Source of the DNA: JANPPS01 sp964242575
GTDB lineage: Bacteria > Pseudomonadota > Alphaproteobacteria > Acetobacterales > Acetobacteraceae
Direction of reading: 5' to 3'
DNA length: 64,000 bases
Assembly: GCA_964242575.1 (NCBI GenBank)
Contig: CAXTCN010000014.1
Coordinates: 1-64,000, forward strand
Every line of letters begins with the position of its first letter. Position 1 is the first letter of the stretch. This document shows, in pieces, positions 23,770 through 32,698 of this stretch. The notes below the pieces were generated by a model. That model was not told where the DNA came from, made no database searches, and saw nothing but the letters and a program-made list of their open reading frames with translations. The position numbers were made by a program, and so were the translations under genes.

Positions 23770-24908
23770 AGGTTGCGATTGTTCATGACTACTTGAACCA
23801 ATACGGCGGCGCGGAGCGCGTGCTTGAGGAAATTAAGGGGACATGGCCGGCGGCCCCGGTCTTTACCGCAATTTATGACCCCCGGCGCATGCCGGCGCGC
23901 TATCGGGAATGGGACATCCGCCCGTCCTGGCTCAATCGCATACCGTTTGCCTCTCGCAAGCATCAAGCTCTGCTGCCCTTGCTGCCGCAAGCCTTTGAAG
24001 GGTTCGACCTCGACAGCTACGATCTCATCGTAAGCAGCTCAAGCGGCCTGGCGCACGGCATCATCCCGGGTCCACGCGGCACGCACGTCTGCTACTGCCA
24101 TTCTCCGCCGCGATTTCTCTGGAGCTATCACCGCTATGTTGAGCGGGAACGGCTAAGCCGTGCCACGCGCGCGTTTCTTGCGACGCAGCTTACCTGGCTG
24201 CGGCAGTGGGATCGGACCAGCGCCGACCGGACTCACGCCTGGATCACCACCAGCCGCGTCATGCAGAAGCGTATCGCGCAGGTTTACCGCCAACCCAGCA
24301 CCATCATCCCCCCGCCGGTCGACACCGGGCGGTTCGAGGTCGGCAGTGGACGCGGCGGCTACTTCCTGATGCTGATGCGCCTAGTCGGGTGGAAGCGTCC
24401 CGACATTGTTGTCGAGGCCTGCACCCGGCTTGGCCTGCAACTGGTCGTTGCGGGCGATGGACGTGAGGCTGAACATCTCCAGGCCATGGCCGGGCCGACG
24501 GTCCGCTTCGTCGGCCGGGTCGATGACACGCAAATGCGCGACCTATACCGAGATTGCTCGGCGCTGATCCTGCCAAGCGAAGAAGATTTCGGCATCACGC
24601 CGCTCGAAGCAATGGCGGCAGGGCGGCCCGTGATCGCTTATGGGCGCGGCGGGGTGTTGGACACCGTGCTTTCGGGACAGACCGGGATGTTCTTCGAACA
24701 ACAAACCGTCGAGGCCGTGATGGACGCTCTCACCGCGTTCCAGCCCGGCGACTACGACGCCACCGTCATCCGTGCGCGAGCCGAGCTTTTCAACAATGCG
24801 GCATTTCGCGAGCGGCTGCGCGACTTCGCCAATGAGGCGCTCGCCGCAGCCAGCGCATTGGACAGGCCCCTGCCGCTGGGGCAACCGAAGACGTTCAAGG
24901 CCGCCTGA
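23766..24908 (+). CDS. Glycosyltransferase family 4 (WbaZ/mannosyltransferase-like)
   Basis: A 380-residue GT-B enzyme beginning MKVAIVHDYLNQYGGAERVLEEI, the usual acceptor-side opening. CYCHSPPRFLWSYHRY and IPPPVDTGRFEVG are typical of the WbaZ/RfaB-like group that often transfers mannose. The donor motif is EEDFGITPLEAMAAGRPVIA. It overlaps both neighbours (4 bp and 1 bp). Sugar specificity is inference only. Confidence 0.9.
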   Translation: MKVAIVHDYLNQYGGAERVLEEIKGTWPAAPVFTAIYDPRRMPARYREWDIRPSWLNRIPFASRKHQALLPLLPQAFEGFDLDSYDLIVSSSSGLAHGIIPGPRGTHVCYCHSPPRFLWSYHRYVERERLSRATRAFLATQLTWLRQWDRTSADRTHAWITTSRVMQKRIAQVYRQPSTIIPPPVDTGRFEVGSGRGGYFLMLMRLVGWKRPDIVVEACTRLGLQLVVAGDGREAEHLQAMAGPTVRFVGRVDDTQMRDLYRDCSALILPSEEDFGITPLEAMAAGRPVIAYGRGGVLDTVLSGQTGMFFEQQTVEAVMDALTAFQPGDYDATVIRARAELFNNAAFRERLRDFANEALAAASALDRPLPLGQPKTFKAA

Positions 24909-26137
24909 TGTCCCAGAGAAAACGCCAGGCACGTCGGCCCACGATCGTGTTCATGTGGGAGCAATTCAGCGCCTATCACGTGGACCGCCTGGACGCCATG
25001 GCTGCTGCGTTCCATGGCCGCTATGAAATCATTGGCGTCGAGATCGCTTCCAGCAGCCGTACGTATGCGTGGGCGCCGGTCGGCTCTGGCGCTGGTTTCA
25101 CGCGTAAAACCCTGTTCCCGGATACCGTGTTCGACGACGTGCCTTGGCCGCGCAGGCTGCGCCATGCCATGCGCGTCATCCGGGCAGCCCGGCCCAGCGG
25201 CGTGTTCCTCTGCAACCAGGAGCGGCCGGAGATCCTGGTTGCGGTCTTCGTGCTTCGGGCGCTCGGTATCCGCACCTATGCCATGCTCGACGCCAAGTTC
25301 GACGACGTTCCCCGCCGCGCTTTGGTGGAGGCATTAAAGCTGCTGCTGTTCCGGGTTTACAGCGGCGGTCTTGTCGCGGGGGCTCGATCATTAGCCTACT
25401 ACCGATTTCTGGGGCTTCCAAAAGGTTGGGCGCGCACCGCTTACGACACCATTTCGGTCGCTCGCATCCGGCAGGAAGCCGCGACGCCGCTCGCTCCCGC
25501 AGGCCAACCGCACGAGGAACGCGACTTCATCCTGGTTGCGCGGTTCGTTCCAAAGAAAAACATTGCGCTCGCGATCCGCGCCTATGCCCGTTTCAGGGCA
25601 ATGCCGTCTCGCCACGGCCGTGTCCGCCGTCTTGTGCTGTGCGGCGCCGGGCCGCTGGAAGCAGACCTACGTGCGCTTGCGGCGACATTGCGTGTCGAGG
25701 ATGGAGTCGAATTCACCGGTTTCCTGGGGCCTGCCGAGGTCGCAAGGCGCTTGGGTGCCGGCCTATGCCTGCTGCTCCCCAGCATAGATGAACAATGGGG
25801 CCTTGTGGTGAACGAGGCAGTGGCGCTCGGGCTGCCGATCCTGTGCACGGACAACGTGGGCGCGCGGGACAGCTTGGTCCGGGTCGGCGTCAACGGCTTC
25901 ATGTTCGAGCCTGACAACGAGGAAGGGTTGGCTACGCTGATGCGGCTGATCTCGGAAGACCAGGCGCTGTGGCGCCAGATGGCGGAGGGCAGCCTGCGGC
26001 TCGCGCCGAATGGCGACGTGTCGCACTTCGTTCGCGGCGTCTCGGAGCTACTCGGGATATCCGCATCCGAGCGTCTCGCAACCGATCAGGCCACTGAGAC
26101 CGCAACAGTGCCGGCCGTTTTAGACCCAATCCGTTGA
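24908..26137 (+). CDS. Glycosyltransferase family 4
   Basis: A 409-residue GT-B glycosyltransferase. The N-terminal part is less typical (FMWEQFSAYHVDRLDAM), but the C-terminal domain is clear: VARFVPKKNIALAIRA, CGAGPLEADLR, VEFTGFLGPAEV and the E-x7-E segment EQWGLVVNEAVALGLPI. The start ATG shares its A with the preceding stop codon, and the stop overlaps the flippase start. Third transferase of the operon, so the repeat unit may hold about four sugars if one initiating enzyme is encoded elsewhere. Confidence 0.88.
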   Translation: MSQRKRQARRPTIVFMWEQFSAYHVDRLDAMAAAFHGRYEIIGVEIASSSRTYAWAPVGSGAGFTRKTLFPDTVFDDVPWPRRLRHAMRVIRAARPSGVFLCNQERPEILVAVFVLRALGIRTYAMLDAKFDDVPRRALVEALKLLLFRVYSGGLVAGARSLAYYRFLGLPKGWARTAYDTISVARIRQEAATPLAPAGQPHEERDFILVARFVPKKNIALAIRAYARFRAMPSRHGRVRRLVLCGAGPLEADLRALAATLRVEDGVEFTGFLGPAEVARRLGAGLCLLLPSIDEQWGLVVNEAVALGLPILCTDNVGARDSLVRVGVNGFMFEPDNEEGLATLMRLISEDQALWRQMAEGSLRLAPNGDVSHFVRGVSELLGISASERLATDQATETATVPAVLDPIR

Positions 26138-27477
26138 GGCGCCTTCGCGACCTTGCGGCGGGAGTGCTCGGCGCGCGCGGCGGCGCGTTCGCCATGCTGC
26201 AAACCCTGATTGCGCAATGCTTTGTCATGGTCGTGAACCTGGCCACCGGTATTCTTACCGCCCGCTTGCTCGGCCCAACCGGCCGCGGCGAGTTCGCTGC
26301 GGTCAGCCTCTGGTTGCTGCTGCCCTCGTTTTTGGCAGTCGCAGGGTTGCAGAGCGGCATCGTCTATCAGTCCCGTCACGCGCCCGAGCAACGGGCGGCG
26401 GTTGGATTAGCAGCGGGGATCGCTGGAACCACGGCCTTTGTCGGCTTGGCGCTAATCTCGCTCTGGTGCCTGCCGGCTCTCATGCACGGCTACGATTCTT
26501 GGGTCGTGGCGCTCGCACAGGCAGCCACGCTGGTGTCGGTCATCAACGTCTGGACGACCATAATCCGCCAATGTCTGCTGGCAGAGCGGGATTTCGGCGC
26601 ATACAACGTGTTCAGCTCAAGTAGCGCGGCTGTTTACCTGGTCTTGTTGATAGCATTGGCGTTGGCCGGCAGCCTGACGCCAACAACCGCCATTTGGGCG
26701 CAGGTCCTTGGTACCGTGTCCATTCTGGCTTTTGGATTATGGCGGCTGCTTTGGCGGTGGAAGGGCCGGTTGACTTGGCTCGCCAGCAGCCTGCGTCCGC
26801 TTCTGTCCTATAGCGCGCGCGCAGCTCCGGCAGACCTTATCGCGATCTTGACCCACAATGTGGACAGGCTCGTGCTGGTGGCGCTAGTCGCCCCAGCGGA
26901 GTTCGGGCTGTACTCGGTCGCTATTGCATTTGCACGTATCTTGGGCGTGTTGCAGACGTCCGTCTCGACCGTGACTTTGGCAGATCTCGCCGGTAAGCCT
27001 CCGGAGCAGATTGAACGGTTCGTGCATCTGACGTTCCGGGTTCTGGCGATCATACTTATCGTTGGTTGCGGGGCAATGCTTTTGGTGGATCGAAGTTTAC
27101 TCCGGATTGCCTACGGGGCGGACTTCGTCCAAGCCGCGCCAATTTTCCGGGTGTTGTTGCTCGAAACCGCTCTGTCGTGCCTGGGCCAGGTGCTGCTGCA
27201 AGCATTCCTCGCGTCGGGGCGTCCCGCCGTGCCCTCAATGGCGCAGGCCGCCTCATTCGCGGTTACTGCCGCTGGCGTCCTCGCGCTGGCGCCAATGTTC
27301 GGCGCCATCGGAGCAGCGTCGGCCCTCGCGTTCGGCGCCTTGGTCCGGCTCTGCGTGCTGCTTGCCTGCCTCGGCCGCATCGGCTTGCGCTTGCCACGCC
27401 CTCTGCCGGGCTGGGACGACGTGACGCTGTTGCGCGACCGTATGCAAGGCCGGGGCCGGATCGCAAAGGATGCTTAG
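26134..27477 (+). CDS. Wzx-type polysaccharide flippase
   Basis: A 447-residue integral membrane protein with 12-14 hydrophobic helices, of the MOP superfamily of oligosaccharide flippases. GILTARLLGPTGRGEFAAV near residue 40 is a strong family signature (GxxGRGExA). It would move the undecaprenyl-linked repeat unit to the periplasm. It starts with TTG overlapping the preceding stop (TTGA) and belongs to the same translational chain. Confidence 0.9.
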   Translation: MRRLRDLAAGVLGARGGAFAMLQTLIAQCFVMVVNLATGILTARLLGPTGRGEFAAVSLWLLLPSFLAVAGLQSGIVYQSRHAPEQRAAVGLAAGIAGTTAFVGLALISLWCLPALMHGYDSWVVALAQAATLVSVINVWTTIIRQCLLAERDFGAYNVFSSSSAAVYLVLLIALALAGSLTPTTAIWAQVLGTVSILAFGLWRLLWRWKGRLTWLASSLRPLLSYSARAAPADLIAILTHNVDRLVLVALVAPAEFGLYSVAIAFARILGVLQTSVSTVTLADLAGKPPEQIERFVHLTFRVLAIILIVGCGAMLLVDRSLLRIAYGADFVQAAPIFRVLLLETALSCLGQVLLQAFLASGRPAVPSMAQAASFAVTAAGVLALAPMFGAIGAASALAFGALVRLCVLLACLGRIGLRLPRPLPGWDDVTLLRDRMQGRGRIAKDA

Positions 27478-27479
27478 TC

Positions 27480-27887
27480 TTTCAAACAGCGCGCATCGGG
27501 CCGTCGCGTCCGCCCAGCCCGCCGTCGCCACGGCTGCTCAGCCTCGAAGCGGTTTGTGCGCTGGCCGCAGTGTCCGTGGTGCTGTTCCACACCCAGGTGA
27601 CCTCGGTCACGCGAGCCGGCTACACCCCGTTCGGTGGAGTGATGCTGGTGGCATGGCGCACAGTAAGCTCGGTTAATGCCTTGCAGCCCTTTAGCCTTTT
27701 GTTGTTTGGGGCCGGCTCTGGACGCTCCATCGTCGCGCTCGCTTTTCTGGAGCTTAGCGGCCGAGTGACAATCTCATCTCCAGTTGTCGCGAGTTGGCAA
27801 TTCAGCCAGGCCCGTATGAGCGACGTGTCACGGCCAAACAAAATATTACTCTGCGCAGTCGCGCATTGCTTGGAGCAGTCGTTTTGA
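27480..27887 (+). pseudogene. Acyltransferase-3 (OafA-like) gene with large deletion
   Basis: In the frame ending at TGA 27885-27887 the segment RLLSLEAVCALAAVSVVLFHTQ (27531-27595) matches the first helix of acyltransferase-3 proteins, with YTPFGGVML after it. Normal proteins have about 350 residues and ten helices; here fewer than 140 codons remain and no good start codon exists. The stop overlaps the next gene's TTG as in the other genes of the operon, suggesting the 3' end is original and the middle was deleted. The O-acetyl/acyl decoration of the polymer is therefore probably lost. Confidence 0.6.
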
Positions 27888-29365
27888 GCGGTAACCGGAC
27901 CAGTCACACGATCAGCCGCAAACACCTACAGCCACCCTCGCTGTTTACCGTGCTCCCGTCGCTTATCGTGCCTATTGTGCTGTGTGGCATCGTCGTGCCC
28001 ATCCTGCTGGCTTTCGCAGGGGGCGCGGTCATACGCCTGGTTTACCCGGCATACGCCTTTCTGGTCGGCTTCGCGTTCTTCAATCACCGCCGCAACGCCT
28101 ACCCCGGCTTCTGCATCGCACTATTCGCGATGACGCCATTGGTCCGGCGAGTAGTGGACTACAGCGCAGGCTTTTCTGACTTCAACCTGGTGCTGCTGGC
28201 TCCCTATGTGGCGTTGCTTCCGTGCGTCCTTCCACTCCTGCGCCAAAGCGTGACCCGGCGCCCGCAAGCGCTGCCCTTCCAGCTTTTATTGCTAAGCGTT
28301 GTTTATGGCGCGTTCCTTGCGTTGCTCCAGGCCCGTGTCGTTCCGGCATTCTACGAAAGTCTTCGTTGGATACTGCCGGTCGCGCTGACCGCATTCATCT
28401 TGGAAAACCACGCCATTGTGGACCGCATCCGGATCAGCTTGACTGGAACACTGGCAATTCTGGTGCCACTCATCTCGGCATACGGCGTCGCGCAATATTT
28501 CAATCCACAGCCTTGGGACATTATTTGGCTGCAAAATGTCATGGAGGCAGGCGCAACGTCGTTTGGTCGTCCCGAGGCATACCAAATCCGGGTCTTTGCA
28601 ACACTGAACTCACCGGGCTCGTTCGCCATGTTCCTTGCAACGGCCATCCCACTACTGCTGGCGGAGGGTGGCCTAATTGCGCTGGTGGGTTTGACTGGGC
28701 TGCCAGCCCTCGCTCTGTCGATCGTGCGGGGAGGATGGGTTGCCTGCGCCATCGGAGTGCTCGTAACCTTTGTCGTAGCCCGCGGTGGCAAGAAACTGGG
28801 CCTGCTCGCCGTCGGCCTGGGCATTGGTTTCTTGGGCGTGACGCTTGCAGGCAGCGTCCAACTTGCGCCAGAGGCAGTCAGCGGTTTAACCGAGCGTTTC
28901 AGTACCTTCTCCAGTATGGGCAACGATGGCAGCGCCCAGGATCGTCTCGACACATATGGCACGTTCTTTACCAGGCTCGGCGACAGTCCGTTGGGAGAGG
29001 GTTTTGGCGCCAATGCTGGTATGTCGTCGGCCAGTGAAAAGCGCGACCTTTTATCATTGGACAGCGGCATACTCGAAGTCTTTATCACTTTTGGTCCAAT
29101 TGTCGGAACGCTGTATTTTATAGGTTTTGGTATTCTTATCGTGCTGTCCTATAATGCTTTGCGTGAGTCCGGCGGTAGGCTTCCCGGACATTTTGGGATA
29201 GTGTGCGCGCTCGTTGCAGTTCTCCCACTCGGCAGCAATCAAATCGGAGAGCTTGGCATTATAACTTGGGCCGCGCTGGGCGTGTTGCTCGCGACCGCCG
29301 AGCAACAACACTTTCGTGCTGCAGCGAGACTGCAGCAGGAAAAAGCTGGCCGGGTCTCGGCATGA
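27884..29365 (+). CDS. Wzy-like O-antigen/EPS polymerase or ligase
   Basis: A 493-residue membrane protein with about 11-12 helices. The long periplasmic loop near residues 300-400 has SGLTERFSTFSSMGNDGSA and RLDTYGTFFTRLGDSPLGEGFG, which recall the O-antigen ligase/polymerase domain (RxxxW/Y and Gx GxG patterns). TTG 27884 is chosen because GGAGC lies 8 nt upstream and it overlaps the previous stop (TTGA); the frame is open to 27794. The final stop overlaps the ATG of the aldo/keto reductase. Sequence alone cannot separate Wzy from ligase. Confidence 0.78.
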   Translation: MSGNRTSHTISRKHLQPPSLFTVLPSLIVPIVLCGIVVPILLAFAGGAVIRLVYPAYAFLVGFAFFNHRRNAYPGFCIALFAMTPLVRRVVDYSAGFSDFNLVLLAPYVALLPCVLPLLRQSVTRRPQALPFQLLLLSVVYGAFLALLQARVVPAFYESLRWILPVALTAFILENHAIVDRIRISLTGTLAILVPLISAYGVAQYFNPQPWDIIWLQNVMEAGATSFGRPEAYQIRVFATLNSPGSFAMFLATAIPLLLAEGGLIALVGLTGLPALALSIVRGGWVACAIGVLVTFVVARGGKKLGLLAVGLGIGFLGVTLAGSVQLAPEAVSGLTERFSTFSSMGNDGSAQDRLDTYGTFFTRLGDSPLGEGFGANAGMSSASEKRDLLSLDSGILEVFITFGPIVGTLYFIGFGILIVLSYNALRESGGRLPGHFGIVCALVAVLPLGSNQIGELGIITWAALGVLLATAEQQHFRAAARLQQEKAGRVSA

Positions 29366-30387
29366 GGCAAATCCTGCTTCCCCACACATCAAGCGCGTTC
29401 TCGCGCCTAAGCTTCGGCTGCTCCGGATTGATGGCGCGCCTGAGCCGTTCAGACTCGCTGCATCTCCTCCAAGTCGCGGCCGACAACGGCATCACCCATT
29501 TCGACGTGGCGCGCAGCTATGGCTATGGCGACGCTGAGAGCGTGGTCGGCGATCTTATCGAGACCCGCCCAGGAGCACTCACCGTCACAACCAAGGTCGG
29601 CATCTTGCCGCCGCAGCGCTCGCGCGGCCTTGACACCGCCAAAGCCGTCGCAAGACGGTTGGCCGGCCTGCACCCACGCCTCCGGCAGGCTTTAAGGCAG
29701 CGCGCCGCCAGCATGGTACGGCACGGCGCCTTTGATCTTGCAACGGTGCAAAAGAGCTTCGAAACGAGCCTGCGCACGCTGCGGGTCGAACGCGTTGACC
29801 TGCTGCTGCTGCATGACTGCACCTATGACGACCTACAACCCGGTCTGCTGGAGTACTTAGAGCGATGCCGGGACGAGGGAAAGGTGGGTCAGTTCGGGCT
29901 GGCGACCGACCAGGACACGATACGGCACGCTTTTGTGGACCGCCGTGCATTCGTTCCCATAGCCCAGTTCGCCACTGACCCTTCGGCAGCCACCGCTGAA
30001 CAACTGTCCAGCTTGGGCGACGGGATTACGCCTGGCATCATCACGCACTCGGCACTTGGCGCGCAGTTCTCGGAAGTCGCCAACCGCCTTGCGTCCGATC
30101 AGGTGCTGGCCCGGCGCTGGACCCAGCGCCTACAGGTGGACGTCGCTGATCGGAATAGCCTGGGCCAGTTGTTCCTCGCAGCGGCTCTGTCGAGGAACCC
30201 GGATGGCGTAGTGCTGTTCTCGTCAACCCGGCCTGACACGATTGGCAGCAATGCCAAGCTCGCCAGTCAAGCGCCACTCTCCCTTGACGATCGCGCGGCG
30301 TTGCAGCAGATGATCCAGGAGGCGCTCGAGGCAGTGTCCCAAGGGATTGCTAATGATCACGGACTTGGCTTCGCTTCCGGATGGTAG
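29362..30387 (+). CDS. Aldo/keto reductase in the EPS operon
   Basis: A 341-residue TIM-barrel oxidoreductase. HFDVARSYGYGDAE gives the catalytic Asp and Tyr, VTTKVGIL the Lys and LLLLHDCTYDD the His. LGLATDQ-like GQFGLATDQDTI replaces the usual GVSN strand. It starts on ATGA overlapping the polymerase stop. Paired with a GMC oxidoreductase downstream it may form an alcohol/aldehyde interconversion step on a sugar or lipid precursor, but this is inference. The 3' end overlaps the start of that gene by 35 bp. Confidence 0.88.
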   Translation: MRQILLPHTSSAFSRLSFGCSGLMARLSRSDSLHLLQVAADNGITHFDVARSYGYGDAESVVGDLIETRPGALTVTTKVGILPPQRSRGLDTAKAVARRLAGLHPRLRQALRQRAASMVRHGAFDLATVQKSFETSLRTLRVERVDLLLLHDCTYDDLQPGLLEYLERCRDEGKVGQFGLATDQDTIRHAFVDRRAFVPIAQFATDPSAATAEQLSSLGDGITPGIITHSALGAQFSEVANRLASDQVLARRWTQRLQVDVADRNSLGQLFLAAALSRNPDGVVLFSSTRPDTIGSNAKLASQAPLSLDDRAALQQMIQEALEAVSQGIANDHGLGFASGW

Positions 30388-31993
30388 CGTGTCTGACTGC
30401 GACATTTGCGTGGTCGGCGCCGGTCCTGCTGGAATAGCGCTGGCGCGGGAGTTCATCGGTACCTCCACTCGGGTGTTGTTGCTGGCCGGAGGGGGGGGGC
30501 AGGCTCGATCCGGCGCATCAAGAGCTGAACCGCGGTGAGAACGCTGGCCTGACGCATACCGGGCACTATGATGGGCGTGGCCGGGGCTTCGGCGGAACCG
30601 GGCGTCTCTGGGCCGGCCAGTGCGTACCGCTCGACAGCATCGATTTTGAGCGGCGCTCCTGGGTGCCGCACAGCGGATGGCCGGTTAGCCTGGATGAGCT
30701 GCAGCCCTGGTATCGCCGGGCCGAGCAATTCTTCAAGGTTGAGGGTGAAACCTATGATGCGGCTATCTATGCGGCGTTTGGTCTTGAAGCGTCGCCCTGG
30801 TCGCCGGACACTTTGCACACTCACTCCACCGTTTACACACCGGAGGTGGACACTGGCCGGTTCTCGCTCCGGCAATTCCGTCGCAGCGATAATGTGCGCG
30901 TGCTCCTTCAGGCCAATGTTGTGCAGATTGAGCTCGATGAGACAGCGCGAGTGGTTACGGCGCTTCGGCTACGCTCCTTGGCCGGGCAGACTGCCTGGGT
31001 GAGGGCCCGAGCTTACGTTCTTGCGGCCGGAGGGATTGAGAACGCTCGTCTCTTGCTTGTGTCGACCGAACGGCAAACATGTGGCGTGGGCAACAGCCAA
31101 GACCTTGTAGGACGGTATTTTCAGGAACACCCAAACGGGATAACGGCAACCCTGAGCGGCGGCGACCCGACGGCGCTTCAGACCCGCTTCCGCCTACTCT
31201 ATCGAGGCGGGCGGCGCTACTTCCCGAAAGTCGCGCTCGCCCCTGCGTTGCAGCGGAAGCATCAAACGTTGAACTGCAACGCACACCTCGTATTCGAGCA
31301 TGCAGAGTCGTCCGGCATCGCTTCGTTGCGAGAGGTTGCCCAGGCTGTGCGGCAGCGCCGTCTCCCAACGGCGCCGCTAAAACAAGCGTCACGGATCGCT
31401 GCCAATCTTGGGGAGGTGGGCCGTACGCTCGCGCAACGCTTCGTGCGAGGCACGTCCCCGCTCGCTGTCCCAACGTCCGTCAGCTTGCAATGTTACGTGG
31501 AGCAGGCGCCCAATCCCCTGAGCCGCGTGACGCTCTCGTCGCAACAGGACGCGCTCGGCGTGCCGTTGCTTCGGATGGAGTGGCGGCTGACCGAGCTGGA
31601 GCGCCAAACCGCGGCGCTGATGTCAAGCGTTGCGCGCACGGAGTTTCACCGGCTTGGATTGGGAGAACTGCAGCTAAAGCCGTGGCTGACCGAACCTGGG
31701 GACGGCTGGCAGCCGCATTTTGTCGATTGCGCCCACCATATGGGCACGACACGCATGGCTGTGACGGCACAGGAGGGCGTCGTTGATCCAGACGGACAGG
31801 TATTTACGTAGATCGTCTGTTTGTGGCAGGAAGCTCTGTGTTCCCGACCTCGGGCTATGCCAACCCTACTTTGACAATCGTTGCTCTCGCTATACGCCTA
31901 GCCGAACGTCTAAAGACCATGCTCGTTCAAGAAACGGCCGAGATGGTGCAGGCTAACAATTCCTGGGCGCTTTCCGATCAGAATGCAGGCTGA
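30353..31993 (+). pseudogene. GMC family FAD oxidoreductase with two compensating frameshifts
   Basis: The start gives CDICVVGAGPAGIALAREF, an FAD-binding Rossmann motif, then VLLLAGGGG. A run of nine G (30491-30499) shifts the frame by +1; with eight G the protein would continue GGRLDPAHQELNRGEN and FGGTGRLWAGQCVPLD. The middle frame runs to TAG 31809-31811 and includes AGGIENARLLL and the active-site HHMGTTRM. A missing base near 31805-31808 moves the frame back, restoring VDRLFVAGSSVFPTSGYANP, the normal GMC C-terminus, to the stop at 31993. Net length about 546 codons is normal. It could be a true pseudogene, a slippage-controlled gene or an assembly error at both sites. Confidence 0.8.
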
Positions 31994-32396
31994 AGCGTCG
32001 GCTGCGATGCGGGCGCTGGCTCAGTGGGGCGAGGCAGGCGAGCAGCTTGTCCATGACGGCCTGCCGCACCGCAGGCAGGCTGGGTACCGGGTCCGCGTTT
32101 TCCCCGCCCGTCCAGGAGCGGCCCTCGAAGCGGCCGGGGCCCAGCTTCCCTTTGAGCTGCTGGCGGACTTGTTCGCACGCCCAACGCGCCTTGATGGCCG
32201 CAGCCAGCGCCCGGCCTGCCTGCAAGCTTGGCGGCCTCTTGCGCCAGCACCGTCCACGGCGCGGCATCGTTCCAGGTTGGGCTTGCAATGAAGCGCTGCA
32301 ACTGGTCGTGCCAAGCCATGCCGCCGTCGGCTGCAAACCTTCGTGTCCAAGCTGCCACCGTCGTCCCTGCATCGCCCATCGCCACCCCCCGCCCAA
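31953..32396 (-). pseudogene. IS701-like transposase remnant lacking the catalytic core
   Basis: Reading from 32396 downward, one frame gives WHDQLQRFIASPTWNDAAPW and LAQEAAKLAG, an N-terminal part like IS701 transposases. A second frame gives AIKARWACEQVRQQLKGKLG and RFEGRSWT with PSLPAVRQAVMDKLL, their C-terminal part. About 200 residues with the DDE core are missing between, and a frameshift joins the ends. The fragment overlaps the end of the GMC pseudogene, marking the right boundary of the EPS locus. Confidence 0.6.
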
Positions 32397-32698
32397 CCAG
32401 CCAAAAGGCGGTCATCACCGGACGAACCGGAAAGTGTCTAGATAGTGCTTCTCCTGCAGGAGGAGGCCGGAGATAGCGGATACCCTTGGCGAATGCGTGA
32501 TCAGCCAGGCCCAGCATGGTTTGCACCGCTGACAGGTCGCGCAACTACGGCGGAGCTGGCGGGCCATAAGCGACCGCCAGTCACGGTTGTGCGCTTGCAC
32601 CAGCGCCTCTGGTTCAAACGCATCGTCACGTCGGCCACAAACACAGACGTGACGGAACCAGCCAGCCCGGTCATCCAACGCATCATCGAGGCTGCCTG
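32397..32698. other. Junction region with a possible integrase relic
   Basis: About 300 bp between the IS701 remnant and the transglutaminase-like gene. On the minus strand (about 32485-32535) one frame reads DLSAVQTMLGLADHAF, similar to the helix DLRxVQxMLGHAD before the second active-site region of tyrosine recombinases. Nothing else of an integrase is intact. Otherwise no gene is seen. Confidence 0.3.
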
